From assembly GCF_018139145.2 (NCBI RefSeq), contig NC_059478.1, positions 34,327,001 through 34,391,000 of the forward strand: DNA of 64,000 nt, read 5' to 3'. Position 1 is the stretch's first letter. Every line of letters begins with the position of its first letter. Below, one piece after another: positions 1 to 15,100 of this stretch. The notes below the pieces were generated by a model. It was given only the letters and a program-made list of their open reading frames with translations, was not told the origin of the DNA and did not search any database. Source of the stretch: Gymnogyps californianus (Eukaryota > Chordata > Aves > Accipitriformes > Cathartidae). The position numbers and the translations under genes are program-made.

Positions 1-120
1 AATGAAGTAGCTGTAGGATCAACGTAAAGAAGAGCAGCTCAGCAAAGGTTAAAAGAGAATTAAAAGCAGCAGGTCCTAGCCACTGTCCTGTTTTAAAGAT
101 TTGGGTGGTACTTGCTGCTG

Positions 121-3100
121 AGATTAGTGGGTTTGAAGGCTATTGTGGAAGAAAGACGCTTGTTGAGTTTTCTGAAGGTGATCTTTCACACCTTTGGCAT
201 TGAAGACATGTCCCAGTGCCCAACCCTGCGTCCACGAGCGGCTGGCAATGCTGCGGGTATCTGTGGGTGAAGTGCGAGACTTGGGTCTGCCTTTCTGTGA
301 AAGGAACCAAAGGTGTTGCTGAGGTGAGATTGTCCATGGCTGCGTGTTCCTTCCAGTTGCTCGTGGGACCATGCCATGTTACAGAGATGGTGGGTGTTAC
401 GTCTCTCCCTTTGCCCACGAGTGTGGTCACCTTCTGGCTGGCAGTGTGGTCGTGACGGGTACAGATACGGTGGCTGTTGCGGAGCTCCCTTTGTCCATGG
501 CTGCATGTTGCTTCCCGCTGCTTGTAGGGCCATGACATTGCAGAGAGGTGGTGGGAGTTGCGGCGCTCCCTCTGTCCACGGCTGTGGGCGCCTTTGAGCT
601 GCGTGTGGGACGTGGATGAGGTAGAGATAGGGTGGGTGGTGCAGCTCTCCCTTTGCCCAGGGCTGTGGGCACCTTCCGGGTGTCTGTAGGATGAGGACGA
701 GGTACAGATACGGTTGGTGTTGCGGAGCGTCGAAGTCTTTGCTCGCCCGTCTCCTCGCCTGCCAGTGTGGGCTGGCGCAGCCCTTTTTATAGCCGTCTGG
801 GGCCAACCGTGTCACTGCCCCCTTTGTGACGTGGACCACCACGAGCGATCTGCTGGCTGTGCCGTGGTGGCCATGACCTCACCAGGGCTGGTGCCTGGAG
901 TTGGTCCTGCATCCATGTGATACCGCTTTTCCTGCAGTCAAATGAGAAGACACAATTAAATAAACAAGAAACTGAAATAGAAAATGAGACTTGGTATTGC
1001 TGGGGAAGGAAATGAAGTAGCTGTAGGATCAACGTAAAGAAGAGCAGCTCAGCAAAGGTTAAAAGAGAATTAAAAGCAGCAGGTCCTAGCCACTGTCCTG
1101 TTTTAAAGATATGGAGATTAGTGGGTTTGAAGGCTATTGTGGAAGAAAGACGCTTGTTGAGATTTCTGAAGGTGATCTTTCACACCTTTGGCATTGAAGA
1201 CATGTCCCAGTGCCCAACCCTGCGTCCACGAGCGGCTGGCAATGCTGTGGGTATCTGTGGGTGAAGTGCGAGACTTGGGTCTGTCTTTCTGTGAAAGGAA
1301 CCAAAGGTGTTGCTGAGGTGAGATTGTCCATGGCTGCGTGTTCCTTCCAGTTGCTCGTGGGACCATGCCATGTTACAGAGATGGTGGGTGTTGCGTCTCT
1401 CCCTTTGCCCACGAGTGTGGTCACCTTCTGGCTGGCAGTGTGGTCGTGACGGGTACAGATACGGTGGCTGTTGCGGAGCTCCTTTTGTCCACGGCTGCGT
1501 GTTGCTTCCCGCTGCTTGTGGGACCACGACATTGTAGCGAGGTGGTGGGTGTTGCGGCGCTCCCTTTGTCCACGGCTGTGGGCGCCTTTGAGCTGCGTGT
1601 GGGACCTGGATGGGGTAGAGACGGGGTGGGTGGCGCAGCTGTCCTCTGCCCACGAGTGTGAGCACCTACTGGCTGGCTGTATGATCATGGTGAGTGCTGA
1701 TACAGTGCGTGTTGTGGAGCTCCTTTTGTCCATGGCTGCGTGTTCCTTCCAGCTGTTTGTGGGACCATGACATGGTACAGACTTGGCAGGCATTGCGGCG
1801 CTCCCTCTGTCCACGGCTGTGGCTGCCTTTGAGGTGCCTGTGGGACCTGGATGGGGTAGAGATAAGGTGGGTGGTGCGGCTCTCCCTTTGCCCAGGGCTG
1901 TGGGCATGTTCTGGTTGGCTGTAGGATGAGGACAGGGTACACATACGGTGGCTGTTGCGGAGCTCCCTTTGTCCACGGCTGTGGGTGCCTTTGAGCTTCC
2001 TGTGGAACCTGGATGGGGTAGAGATAAGGTGGGTAGTGCAGCTCTCCCTTTGCCCATGAGGGTGGGCACCTTAGGTCTGTCTGTACGATGAGGACGGGGT
2101 ACAGATACGGTCAGTGTTGCGGAGCTCCTTTTGTCCACGGCTGCGTGTTGCTTCCCGCTGCTTGTGGGACCACGACATTGTAGAGAGGTGGTGGGTGTTG
2201 CGGCGTACCTTTGTCCGCGGCTTCGGGCACCTTTGAGCTGCCTGTGGGACATGGATGGGGTAGAGACAGGGTGAGTGGTGCAGCTCTCCCTTTACCCAGG
2301 CTGTGGGCACCTTCTGGGTGTCTGTAGGATGAGGATGGCGTACACATACAGTGGGTGTTTCGAAGCTCCCTTTGTCCATGGCTTTGGGCACCTTGGAGCT
2401 GCCTGTGGGATGTGGATGGGGTACAGATCCATTGGGTGGTGCAGCTTTCCTTTGCCCATGAGGGTGGGCACCTTTTGGCTGGCTGTATGATCATGACGGC
2501 TGCAGATACGGTGGCTGTTGTGGAGCTCCCTTTGTCCATGGCTGAGTGTTCCTTCCAGCTGCTTGTGTGGTGGTGACATGGTACAGATGTGGCAGGTATT
2601 GCGGCGCTACCTTGGCCCATAGCTGTGGACGCCTTTGAGGTGCCTGTGGGACGTGGATGGGGTAGAGATAAGGTGGGTGGTGCGGCTCTCCCTTTGCCCA
2701 GGGCTGTGGGCACCTGCTGGTTGGCTGTAGGATGAGGACAGGGTACACATACGGTGGCTGTTGTGGAGCTCCCTTTGTCCACGGCTGTGGGTGCCTTTGA
2801 GCTTCCTGTGGAACCTGGATGGGGTAGAGATGGGGTGGGTGGTGCAGCCCTCCCTTTGCCCATGAGGGTGGGCACCTTAGGTCTGTCTGTAGGATGAGGA
2901 CGGGGTACAGATACGGTCAGTGTTGCGGAGCTCCTTTGTCCACGGCTGCGTGTTGCTTCCCGCTGCTTGTGGACCATGACATTGTAGAGAGGTGGTGGGT
3001 GGTGCGTCTCTCCCTTTGCCCACGAGGGTGGGCGCCTTCTGGGTATCTGTAGGATGAGAACAGGGTACAGATATTGTGGGTGTTACGGACCTGCCTTTCT

Positions 3101-6100
3101 CCATGGCTTCGGGCACCATGGAGCTGCTTGTTGGACCTAGATGGGGTAGAGACAGGGTGGGTGGCGCAGCTGTCCTTTGCCCACGAGTGTAGGCACCTTC
3201 TGGCTGGCTGTGTGGTCGTGACGGGTACAGATACGGTGGGTCTTTCAGAGGTTCCTTTCTCCACAGCTGCCTGTTGCTTCCCACTGCTTGTGGGACCACG
3301 ACATTGTAGCGAGGTGATGGTGTTGCGGCGCTCCCTTTGTCCACGGCTGTGGGCGCCTTTGAGCTGCCTGTGGTACGTGGATGAGGTAGAGATAGGGTGG
3401 GTGGTGCGGCTCTCCCTTCGCCCAGAGTTGTGGGCACCTTCTGGTTGGCTGTTGGATGACGACGAGGTACAGATACAGTGGCTGTTGCAGAGCTCCCTTT
3501 GTCCACGGCTCCGTGTTCCTTCCCACTGCTTGCAGGGCCATGACATTGTAGAGAGGTGGTGGGTGTTGCGGCACTCCCTTTGTCCATGGCTGGGTGTTCC
3601 TTCCAGTTGCTCGTGGGACCATGCCATGTTACAGAGATGGTGGGTGTTGCGGCTCTCCCTTTGCCCACGAGTGTGGTCACCTTCTGGCTGGCTGTGTGGT
3701 CGTGATGGGTACAGATACGGTGGCTGTTGCGGACCACCCTTTGTCCGTGGCTGGGTGTTCCTTCCAGCTGTTTGTGGGACCATGACATTGTAGAGAGGTG
3801 GTGGGAGTTGCAGAGCTGCCTTTGTCCATGGCTGCGTGTTCCTTCCCGCTGCTTGTAGGGCCATGACATTGCAGAGAGGTGGTGGGTGTTGCGGCGCTCC
3901 CTTGGTCCACAGCTGTGGGCACCTTTGAGCTGCCTGTGGGACGTGGATGGGTAGAGATAGCATGGGTGGTGCAGCTCTCCCTTTGCCCACGAGGGTGGGC
4001 GCCTTCCACGTGTCTGTAGGATGAGGACGAGTACAGATACGATGGGTGTTGCGGAGCCTCGAAGTCTTTGCTCGCCCGTCTCCTCGCCTGCCAGTGTGGG
4101 CTGGCACAGCCCTTTTTATAGCCGTCTGGGCCAACTGTGTCACTGCCCCCTTTGTGACGTGGACCACCACGAGCGATCTGCTGGCTGTGCCGTGGTGGCC
4201 ATGACCTCACCAGGGCTGGTGCCTGGAGTTGGTCCTGCATCCATGTGATACCGCTTTTTCTAGCAGTCAAATGAGAAGGAACAATTAAATAAACAAGAAA
4301 CTGAAATAGAAAATGAGACTTGGTATTGCTGGGGAAGGAAATGAAGTAGCTGTAGGATCAACGTAAAGAAGAGCAGCTCAGCAGAGGTTAAAAGAGAATT
4401 AAAAGCAGCAGGTCCTAGCCACTGTCCTGTTTTAAAGATATGGAGATTAGTGGGTTTGAAGGCTATTGTGGAAGAAAGACGCTTGTTGAGATTTCTGAAG
4501 GTGATCTTTCACACCTTTGGCATTGAAGACATGTCCCAGTGCCCAACCCTGCGTCCACGAGCGGCTGGCAATGCTGTGGGTATCTGTGGGTGAAGTGCGA
4601 GACTTGGTCTGTCTTTCTGTGAAAGGAACCAAAGGTGTTGCTGAGGTGAGATTGTCCATGGCTGCGTGTTCCTTCCAGTTGCTCGTGGGACCATGCCATG
4701 TTACAGAGATGGTGGGTGTTGCGTCTCTCCCTTTGCCCACGAGTGTGGTCACCTTCTGGCTGGCAGTGTGGTCGTGACGGGTACAGATACGGTGGCTGTT
4801 GCGGAGCTCCTTTTGTCCACGGCTGCGTGTTGCTTCCCGCTGCTTGTGGGACCACGACATTGTAGTGAGGTGGTGGGTGTTGCAGCGCTCCCTTTGTCCA
4901 CGGCTGTGGGTACCTTTGAGCTGTGTGTGGGACGTGGATGAGGTAGAGATAGGGTGGGTGGTGCAGCTCTCCCTTTGCCCAGGGCTGTGGACACGTTCAA
5001 GTTGGCTGTAGGATGAGGACGAGGTACAGATACGGTGGCTGTTGCAGAGCTCCCTTTGTCCATGGTTGAGTGTTGCTTCCCACTGCTTTTAGGACCATGA
5101 CACTGTACAGGGGTGGTGGGTGTTGCGGCGTACCGTTGTCCACGGCTATGGGCACCTTTGAGCTGCCTGTGGGATGTGGATGGGTAGAGATGGCGTGGGT
5201 GGTGCAGCTCTCCCTTTGCCCAGGACTGTGGCACCTTCTGGTTGGCTGTAGGATGAGGACGAGGTACAGATACGGTGGCTGTTGCGGAGCTGCCTTTGTC
5301 CACGGCTGCGTGTTGCTTCCCGCTGCTTGTGGGACCATGACATGGTATAGACGTGACAGGTATTGCAGTGCTCCCTTGGTCCATGGCTGTCGGCGCCTGT
5401 GAGCTGCCTGTGGGACGTGGATGGGGTAGAGATAGGGTGGGTGGTGCGGCTCTCCCTTTGCCCAGGGCTGTGGGCACCATCTGGTTGGCTGTAGGATGAG
5501 GACGAGGTACAGATACGGTGGCTGTTGCGGAGCTCCCTTTGTCCACGGCTGCGTGTTGCTTCCGCTGCTTGTGGGACCACGACATGGTACAGACATGGCA
5601 GGTATTGCGGTACTCCCTCTGTCCACGGCTATGGGCACCTTTGAGCTGCCTGTGGGACGTGGACGGGATAGAGATAGGTGGGTGGTGCGGCTCTTCCTTT
5701 GCCCAGGGCTGTGGGTCCCTTCTGGTTGGCTGTTGGATGAGGACGAGGTACAGATACGGTCAGTGTTGCGGAGCTGCCTTTGTCCATGGCTGCGTGTTCC
5801 TTTCAGTTGCTCGTGGACCATGCCATGTTACAGAGATGGTGGGTGTTTGCAGCTCTCCCTTTGCCCACGAGTGTGGTCACCTTCTGGCTGGCAGTGTGGT
5901 CGTGACGGGTACAGATACGGTGGCTGTTGCGGAGCTCCTTTTGTCCACGGCTGCGTGTTGCTTCCCGCTGCTTGTGGGACCACGACATTGTAGCGAGGTG
6001 GTGGTGTTGCGGCGCTCCCTTTGTCCACGGCTGTGGGTACCTTTGAGCTGCGTGTGGGACGTGGATGGGTAGAGATAGGGTGGTGGTGCAGCTCTCCCTT

Positions 6101-9100
6101 TGCCCAGGGCTGTGGACACGTTCAAGTTGGCTGTAGGATGAGGACGAGGTACAGATACGGTGGCTGTTGCGGAGCTGCCTTTGTCCACGGCTGCGTGTTG
6201 CTTCCCGCTGCTTGTGGGACCATGACATGGTATAGACGTGACAGGTATTGCAGTGCTCCCTTGGTCCATGGCTGTCGGCGCCTGTGAGCTGCCTGTGGGA
6301 CGTGGATGGTAGAGATAGGTGGGTGGTGCGGCTCTCCCTTTGCCCAGGGCTGTGGGCACCATCTGGTTGGCTGTAGGATGAGGACGAGGTACAGATACGG
6401 TGGCTGTTGCGGAGCTGCCTTTGTCCACGGTCTGCGTGTTGCTTCCCGCTGCTTGTGGGACCACGACATGTACAGACATGGCAGGTATTGCGAGTACTCC
6501 CTCTGTCCACGGCTATGGGCACCTTTGAGCTGCCTGTGGGACGTGGACGGATAGAGATAGGTGGTGGTGCGGGCTCTTCCTTTGCCCAGGGCTGTGGGTC
6601 CCTTCTGGTTGGCTGTTGGATGAGGACGAGGTACAGATACGGTGGCTGTTGCGGAGCTGCCTTTGTCCATGGCTGCGTGTTCCTTTCAGTTGCTCGTGGG
6701 ACCATGCCATGTTACAGAGATGGTGGGTGTTGCAGCTCTCCCTTTGCCCACGAGTGTGGTCACCTTCTGGCTGGCAGTGTGGTCGTGACGGGTACAGATA
6801 CGGTGGCTGTTGCGGAGCTCCTTTTGTCCACGGCTGCGTGTTGCTTCCCGCTGCTTGTGGGACCACGACATTGTAGCGAGGTGGTGGGTGTTGCGGCGCT
6901 CCCTTTGTCCACGGCTGTGGGTACCTTTTGAGCTGCGTGTGGGACGTGGATGGGGTAGAGATAGGGTGGGTGGTGCAGCTCTCCCTTGCCCAGGGCTGTG
7001 GACACGTTCAAGTTGGCTGTAGGATGAGGACGAGGTACAGATACGGTGGCTGTTGCGGAGCTGCCTTTGTCCACGGCTGCGTGTTGCTTCCCGCTGCTTG
7101 TGGGACCATGACATGGTATAGACGTGACAGGTATTGCAGTGCTCCCTTGGTCCATGGCTGTCGGCGCCTGTGAGCTGCCTGTGGGACGTGGATGGGGTAG
7201 AGATAGGGTGGGTGGTGCGGCTCTCCCTTTGCCCAGGGCTGTGGGCACCATCTGGTTGGCTGTAGGATGAGGACGAGGTACAGATACGGTGGCTGTTGCG
7301 GAGCTGCCTTTGTCCACGGCTGCGTGTTGCTTCCCGCTGCTTGTGGGACCACGACATGGTACAGACATGGCAGGTATTGCGGTACTCCCTCTGTCCACGG
7401 CTATGGGCACCTTTGAGCTGCCTGTGGGACGTGGACGGGATGGAGATAGGTGGGTGGTGCGGCTCTTCCTTTGCCCAGGCTGTGGGTCCCTTCTGGTTGG
7501 CTGTTGGATGAGGACGAGGTACAGATACGGTCAGTGTTGCGGAGCTGCCTTTGTCCATGGCTGCGTGTTCCTTTCAGTTGCTCGTGGGACCATGCCATGT
7601 TACAGAGATGGTGGGTGTTGCAGCTCTCCCTTTGCCACGAGTGTGGTCACCTTCTGGCTGGCAGTGTGGTCTTGATGGGTACAGATACGGTGGCTGTTGC
7701 GGAGCTCCCTTTGTCCACGGCTGCGTGTTGCTTCCCGCTGCTTGTAGGGCCAGGACATTGCAGAGAGGTGGTGGTGTTGCGGCACTCCCTTTGCCCCACG
7801 GCTGTGGGTACCTTTGAGCTGCGTGTGGGACGTGGATGGGTAGAGATAGCGTTGGTGGTGCAGCTCTCCCTTTGCCCAGGGCTGTGGGCGCCTTCCACAT
7901 GTCTGTAGGATGAGACGGGTACAGATACGTGGTGTTGCGGAGCCTCGAAGTCTTGCTCGCCCGTCTCCTCGCCTGCCAGTGTGGCTGGCACAGCCCTTTT
8001 TATAGCCGTCTGGGGCCAACCGTGTCACTGCCCCTTTGTGACGTGGACCACCACGAGCGATCTGCTGGCTGTGACGTGGTGGCCATGACCTCACCAGGGC
8101 TGGTGCCTGGAGTTGTCCTGCATCCATGTGATACCGCTTTTCTAGCAGTCAAATGAGAAGACACAATTAAATAAACAAGAAACTGAAATAGAAAATGAGA
8201 CTTGGTATTGCTGGGGAAGGAAATGAAGTAGCTGTAGGATCAACGTAAAGAAGAGCAGCTCAGCAAAGGTTTAAAAGAGAATTAAAAGCAGCAGGTCCTA
8301 GCCACTGTCCTGTTTTAAAGATTTGGGTGGTACTTGCTGCTGAGATTAGTGGTTTGAAGGCTATTGTGGAAGAAAGACGCTTGTTGAGTTTTCTGAAGGT
8401 GATCTTTCACACCTTTGGCATTGAAGACATGTCCCAGTGCCCAACCCTGCGTCCACGAGCGGCTGGCAATGCTGTGGGTATCTGTGGGTGAAGTGCGAGA
8501 CTTGGGTCTGTCTTTCTGTGAAAGGAACCAAAGGTGTTGCTGAGGTGAGATTGTCCATGGCTGCGTGTTCCTTCCAGTTGCTCGTGGGACCATGCCATGT
8601 TACAGAGATGGTGGGTGTTGCGTCTCTCCCTTTGCCCACGAGTGTGGTCACCTTCTGGCTGGCAGTGTGGTCGTGACGGGTACAGATACGGTGGCTGTTG
8701 CGGAGCTCCTTTTGTCCACGGCTGCGTGTTGCTTTCCCGCTGCTTGTGGGACCACGACATTGTAGCGAGGTGGTGGGTGTTGCGGCGCTCCCTTTGTCCA
8801 CGGCTGTGGGTACCTTGAGCTGCGTGTGGGACGTGGATGAGGTAGAGATAGGGTGGGTGGTGCAGCTCTCCCTTTGCCAGGGCTGTGGACACGTTCAAGT
8901 TGGCTGTAGGATGAGGACGAGGTACAGATACGGTGGCTGTTGCAGAGCTCCCTTTGTCCATGGTTGAGTGTTGCTCTCCACTGCTTTTAGGACCATGACA
9001 CTGTACAGGGGTGGTGGGTGTTGCGGCGTACCGTTGTCCACGGCTATGGGCACCTTTAGCTGCCTGTGGATGTGGATGGGTAGAGATGGCGTGGGTGGTG

Positions 9101-12100
9101 CAGCTCTCCTTTGCCCAGGCTGTGGGCACCTTCTGGTTGGCTGTAGGATGAGGACGAGGGTACAGATACGGTGGCTGTTGCGGAGCTGCCTTTGTCCACG
9201 GCTGCGTGTTGCCTTCCCGCTGCTTGTGGGACCATGACATGGTATAGACGTGACAGGTATTGCAGTGCTCCCCTTGGTCCATGGCTGTCGGCGCCTGTGA
9301 GCTGCCTGTGGGACGTGGATGGGGTAGAGATAGGGTGGGTGGTGCGGCTCTCCCTTTGCCAGGGCTGTGGGCACCATCTGGTTGGCTGTAGGATGAGGAC
9401 GAGGTACAGATACGGTGGCTGTTGCGGAGCTGCCTTGTCCACGGCTGCGTGTTGCTTCCCGCTGCTTGTGGGACCACGACATGGTACAGACATGGCAGGT
9501 ATTGCGGTACTCCCTCTGTCCACGGCTATGGGCACCTTTGAGCTGCCTGTGGACGTGGACGGGATGAGATAGGTGGTGGTGCGGCTCTTCCTTTGCCCAG
9601 GGCTGTGGGTCCCTTCGGTTGGCTGTTGGATGAGGACGAGGTACAGATACGGTCCAGTGTTGCGGAGCTGCCTTTGTCCATGGCTGCGTGTTCCTTTCAG
9701 TTGCTCGTGGGACCATGCCATGTTACAGAGATGGTGGTGTTGCAGCTCTCCCTTTGCCCACGAGTGTGTCACCTTCTGGCTGGCAGTGTGGTCTTGATGG
9801 GTACAGATATGGTGGCTGTTGCGGAGCTCCCTTTGTCCACGGCTGCGTGTTGCTTCCTGCTGCTTGTAGGGCCAGGACATTGCAGAGAGGTGGTGGGTGT
9901 TGCGGCACTCCCTTTGCCCCATGGCTGTGGGTACCTTTGAGCTGCCTGTGGGACGTGGATGGGGTAGAGATAGCGTTGGTGGTGCAGCTCTCCCTTTGCC
10001 CAGGCTGTGGGCGCCTTCCACATGTCTGTAGGATGAGGACGGGGTACAGATACGGTGGGTGTTGCGGAGCCTCGAAGTCTTTGCTCGCCCGTCTCCTCGC
10101 CTGCCAGTGTGGCTGGCACAGCCCTTTTTATAGCCGTCTGGGCCAACCGTGTCACTGCCCCCTTTGTGACGTGGACCACCACGAGCGATCTGCTGGCTGT
10201 GCCGTGGTGGCCATGACCTCACCAGGGCTGGTGGCTGGAGTTGGTCCTGCATCCATGTGATACCGCTTTTCTAGCAGTCAAATGAGAAGACACAATTAAA
10301 TAAACAAGAAACTGAAATAGAAAATGAGACTTGTATTGCTGGGGAAGGAAATGAAGTAGCTGTAGGATCAACGTAAAGAAAGAGCAGCTCAGCAAGGTTA
10401 AAAGAGAATTAAAAGCAGCAGGTCCTAGCCACTGTCCGTTTTAAAGATTTGGGTGTACTTGCTGCTGAGATTAGTGGGTTTGAAGGCTATTGTGGAAGAA
10501 AGACGCTTGTTGAGTTTTCTGAAGGTGATCTTTCACACCTTTGGCATTGAAGACATGTCCAGTGCCCAACCCTGCGTCCACGAGCGGCTGGCAATGCTGT
10601 GGGTATTGTGGGTGAAGTGCGAGACTTGGTCTGTCTTTCTGTGAAAGGAACCAAAGGTGTTGCTGAGGTGAGATTGTCCATGGCTGCGTGTTCCTTCCAG
10701 TTGCTCGTGGGACATGCCATGTTACAGAGATGGTGGGTGTTACGTCTCTCCCTTTGCCCACGAGTGTGGTCACCTTCTGGCTGGCAGTATGTGGTCGTGA
10801 CGGGTACAGATACGGTGGCTGTTGCGGAGCATCCTTTTGTCCACGGCTGTGGGTGCCTTTGAGCTGCCTGTGGGACCTGGATGGGGTAGAGATAGGGTGG
10901 GTAGTGCAGCCCTCCCTTTGCCCATGAGGGTGGCACCTTAGGGCTGTCTGTAGGATGAGGACGGGGTACAGATACGGTCAGTGTTGCGGAGCTCCTTTTG
11001 TCCACGGCTGCGTGTTGCTTCCCGCTGCTTGTGGACATGACATGGTACAGACCTGGCAGGTATTGCGGCGCTCCCTTTGTCCGCTGCTTCGGGCACCTTT
11101 GACTGCCTGTGGACGTGGATGGGGTAGAGATAGGGTGAGTAGTGCGCTCTCCCTTTACCCAGGGCTGTGGGCACCTTCTGGGTGTTTGTACGATGAGGAT
11201 GGCGTACACATACGGTGGTGTTGCGAAGCTCCCTTTGTCCACGGCTTTGGGCACCTTGGAGCTGCCTGTGGGATGTGGATGGGGTACAGATCCATTGGGT
11301 GGTGCAGCTTTCCTTTGCCCATGAGGGTGGGCACCTTTTGGCTGGCTGTATGATCATGACGGCTGCAGATACGGTGGCTGTTGCGGAGCTCCCTTTGTCC
11401 ATGGCTGAGTGTTCCTTCCAGCTGCTTGTGTGTGGTGACATGGTACAGATGTGGCAGGTATTGCGGCGCTACCTTGGCCCATAGCTGTGGACGCCTTTGA
11501 GCTGCCTGTGGGACGTGGATGGGGGTAGAGATAGGGTGAGTGGTGCGGCTCTCCCTTTGCCCAGGGCTGTGGGCACCTTCCGGTGTCTGTAGGATGAGGA
11601 TGGCGTACACGTACGGTGGCTGTTGCGGCAATCCCTTTGTCCACGGCTCTGGGTGCCTTTGAGCTTCCTGTGAACCTGGATGGGGTAGAGATAAGGTGGG
11701 GTGTGCAGCCCTCCCTTTGCCCATGAGGTGGGCACCTTAGGGCTGTCTGTAGGATGAGGACGGGTACAGATACGGTCAGTGTTGCGGAGCTCCTTTTGTC
11801 CACGGCTGCGTGTTGCTTCCCGCTGCTTGTGGGACCACGACATTGTAGAGAGGTGGTGGTGTTGCGGCGTACCTTTGTCCGCGGCTTCGGCACCTTTGAG
11901 CTGCCTGTGGGACGTGGATGGGTAGAGACAGGGTGAGTGGTGCAGCTCTCCCTTTACCCAGGGCTGTGGGCACCTTCTGGGTGTCTGTAGGATGAGGATG
12001 GCGTACACATACAGTGGGTGTTTCGAAGCTCCCTTTGTCCATGGGCTTTGGGCACCTTGGAGCTGCCTGTGGGATGTGGATGGGGTACAGATCCATTGGG

Positions 12101-15100
12101 TGGTGCAGCTTTCCTTGCCCATGAGGTGGGCACCTTTTTGGCTGGCTTGTATGATCATGACGCTGCAGATACGGTGGCTGTTGCAGAGCTCCCTTTGTCC
12201 ATGGCTGAGTGTTCTTCCAGCTGCTTGTGGTGGTGACATGGTACAGATGTGGCAGGTATTGCGGCGCTACCTTGGCCCATAGCTGTGGACGCCTTTGAGG
12301 TGCCTGTGGACGTGGATGGGGTAGAGATAAGGTGGGTGGTGCGGCTCTCCCTTTTGCCCAGGGCTGTGGGCACCTGCTGGTTGGCTGTAGGATAGGACAG
12401 GGTACACATACGGTGGCTGTTGTGGAGCTCCCTTTGTCCACGGCTGTGGGTGCCTTTGAGCTTCCTGTGGAACCTGGATGGGGTAGAGATGGGTGGGTGT
12501 GCAGCCCTCCCTTGCCCATGAGGGTGGGCACCTTAGGTCTGTCTGTAGGATGAGGACGGGGTACAGATACGGTCATGTTGCGGAGCTCCTTTGTCCACGG
12601 CTGCGTGTTGCTTCCCGCTGCTTGTGGGACCATGACATTGTAGAGAGGTGGTGGGTGTGCGTCTCTCCTTTGCCCACGAGGGTGGGCGGCGCTTCTGGGT
12701 ATCTGTAGGATGAGAACAGGTACAGATATTGTGGGTGTTACGGACCTGCTTTCTCCATGGCTTCGGCACCATGGAGCTGCTTGTTGGACCTAGATGGGGT
12801 AGAGATAGGGTGGGTGGCGCAGCTGTCCTTTGCCCACGAGTGTAGGCACCTTCTGGCTGGCTGTGTGGTCGTGATGGGTACAGATACGGTGGTTCTTTCA
12901 GAGGTCCCTCTCCACAGCTGCCTGTTGCTTCCCACTGCTTGTGGGACCACGACATTGTAGCGAGGTGATGGGTGTTGCGGCGCTCCCTTTGTCCACGGCT
13001 GTGGGCGCCTTTGAGCTGCCTGTGGACGTGGATGAGGTAGAGATAGGGTGGGTGGTGCGGCTCTCCCTTCGCCCAGAGTTGTGGGCACCTTCTGGTTGGC
13101 TGTTGGATGACGACGAGGTACAGATACAGTGGCTGTTGCAGAGCTCCCTTTGTCCACGGCTCCGTGTTCCTTCCCACTGCTTGCAGGGCCCATGACATTG
13201 TAGAGAGTGGTGGGTGTTGCGGCACTCCCTTTGTCCATGGCTGGGTGTTCCTTCCAGTTGCTCGTGGGACCATGCCATGTTACAGAGATGGTGGGTGTTG
13301 CGGCTCTCCCTTTGCCCACGAGTGTGTCACCTTCTGGCTGGCTGTGTGGTCGTTGATGGGTACAGATACGGTGGCTGTTGCGGAACCACCCTTTGTCCGT
13401 GGCTGGGTGTTCCTTCCAGCTGTTTGTGGGACCATGACATTGTAGAGAGGTGGTGGGAGTTGCAGAGCTGCCTTTGTCCATGGCTGCGTGTTCCTTCCCG
13501 CTGCTTGTAGGGCCATGACATTGCAGAGAGGTGGTGGTGTTGCGGCGCTCCCTTGGTCCACAGCTTGTGGGCACCTTTGAGCTGCCTGTGGACGTGGATG
13601 GGTAGAGATAGCATGGGTGGTGCAGCTCTCCCTTTGCCCACGAGGGTGGGCGCCTTCCACGTGTCTGTAGGATGAGGACGGGTACAGATACGGTGGGTGT
13701 TGCGGAGCCTCGAAGTCTTTGCTCGCCCGTCTCCTCGCCTGCCAGTGTGGCTGGCACAGCCCTTTTTATAGCCGTCTGGGGCCAAACCGTGTCACTGCCC
13801 CTTTGTGACGTGGACCACCACGAGCGATCTGCTGGCTGTGACGTGGTGGCCATGACCTCAACCAGGGCTGGTGCCTGGAGTTGGTCCTGCATCCATGTGA
13901 TACCGCTTTTCTAGCAGTCAAATGAGAAGACACAATTAAATAAACAAGAAACTGAAATAGAAAATGAGACTTGGTATTGCTGGGAAGGAAATGAAGTAGC
14001 TGTAGGATCAACGTAAAGAAGAGCAGCTCAGCAAAGGTTAAAAGAAATTAAAAGCAGCAGTGTCCTAGCCACTGTCCTGTTTTAAAGATTTGGTGGTACT
14101 TGCTGCTGAGATTAGTGGGTTTGAAGGCTATTGTGGAAAAAGACGCTTGTTGAGATTCTGAAGGTGATCTTTCACACCTTGGCATTGAAGACATGTCCAG
14201 TGCCCAACCCTGCGTCCACGAGCGGCTGGCAATGCTGCGGGTATCTGTGGGTGAAGTGCGAGACTTGGGTCTGCCTTCCTGTGAAAGGAACCAAAGGTGT
14301 TTCTGAGGTGAGATTGTCCATGGCTGCGTGTTCCTTCCAGTTGCTCGTGGGACCATGCCATGTTACAGAGATGGTGGGTGTTGCGTCTCCCCTTTGCCCA
14401 CGAGTGTGGTCACCTTCTGGCTGGCAGTGTGGTCGTGACGGGTACAGATACGGTGGCTGTTGCGGAGCTCCTTTTGTCCATGGCTGCGTGTTGCTTCCGC
14501 CTGCTTGTGGGACCACGACATCGTAGCGAGGTGGTGGGTGTTGCGGCGCTCCCTTTGTCCACGGCTGTGGTACCTTTGAGCTGCGTGTGGGACTGGATGA
14601 GGTAGAGATAGGGTGGGTGGTGCAGCTCTCCCTTTGCCCAGGCTGTGGACACGTTCAAGTGGCTGTAGGAATGAGGACGAGGTACAGATACGGTGGCTGT
14701 TGCAGAGCTCCCTTTGTCCGTGGTTGAGTGTTGCTTCCCACTGCTTTTAGGACCATGACACTGTACAGGGGTGGTGGTGTTGCGGCGTACCGTTGTCCAC
14801 GCTATGGCACCTTTGAGCTGCCTGTGGGATGTGGATGGGGTAGAGATGCGTTGGTGTGCAGCTCTCCCTTTGCCCAGGGCTGTGGGCACCTTCTGGTTGC
14901 GTAGGATGAGACGAGGTACAGATACGGTGGCTGTTGCGAGCTGCCTTTGTCCACGGCTGCGTGTTGCTTCCCGCTGCTTGTGGACCACGACATGGTACAG
15001 ACATGGCAGTATTGCGTACTCCCTCTGTCCACGGCTATGAGCACCTTGAGCTGCCTGTGGACGTGGACGATAGGAAGGTGGGTGGTGCGGCTCTTCCTTT

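Noticed and set aside
1134..2252. Long minus-strand open frames in the array as protein genes
   Set aside because: All three minus frames are open over long stretches, many begin at GTG or CTG, none has a known domain, and small indels between near-identical units shift the frame without other change. The 81-bp period and low stop content of the strand explain them.
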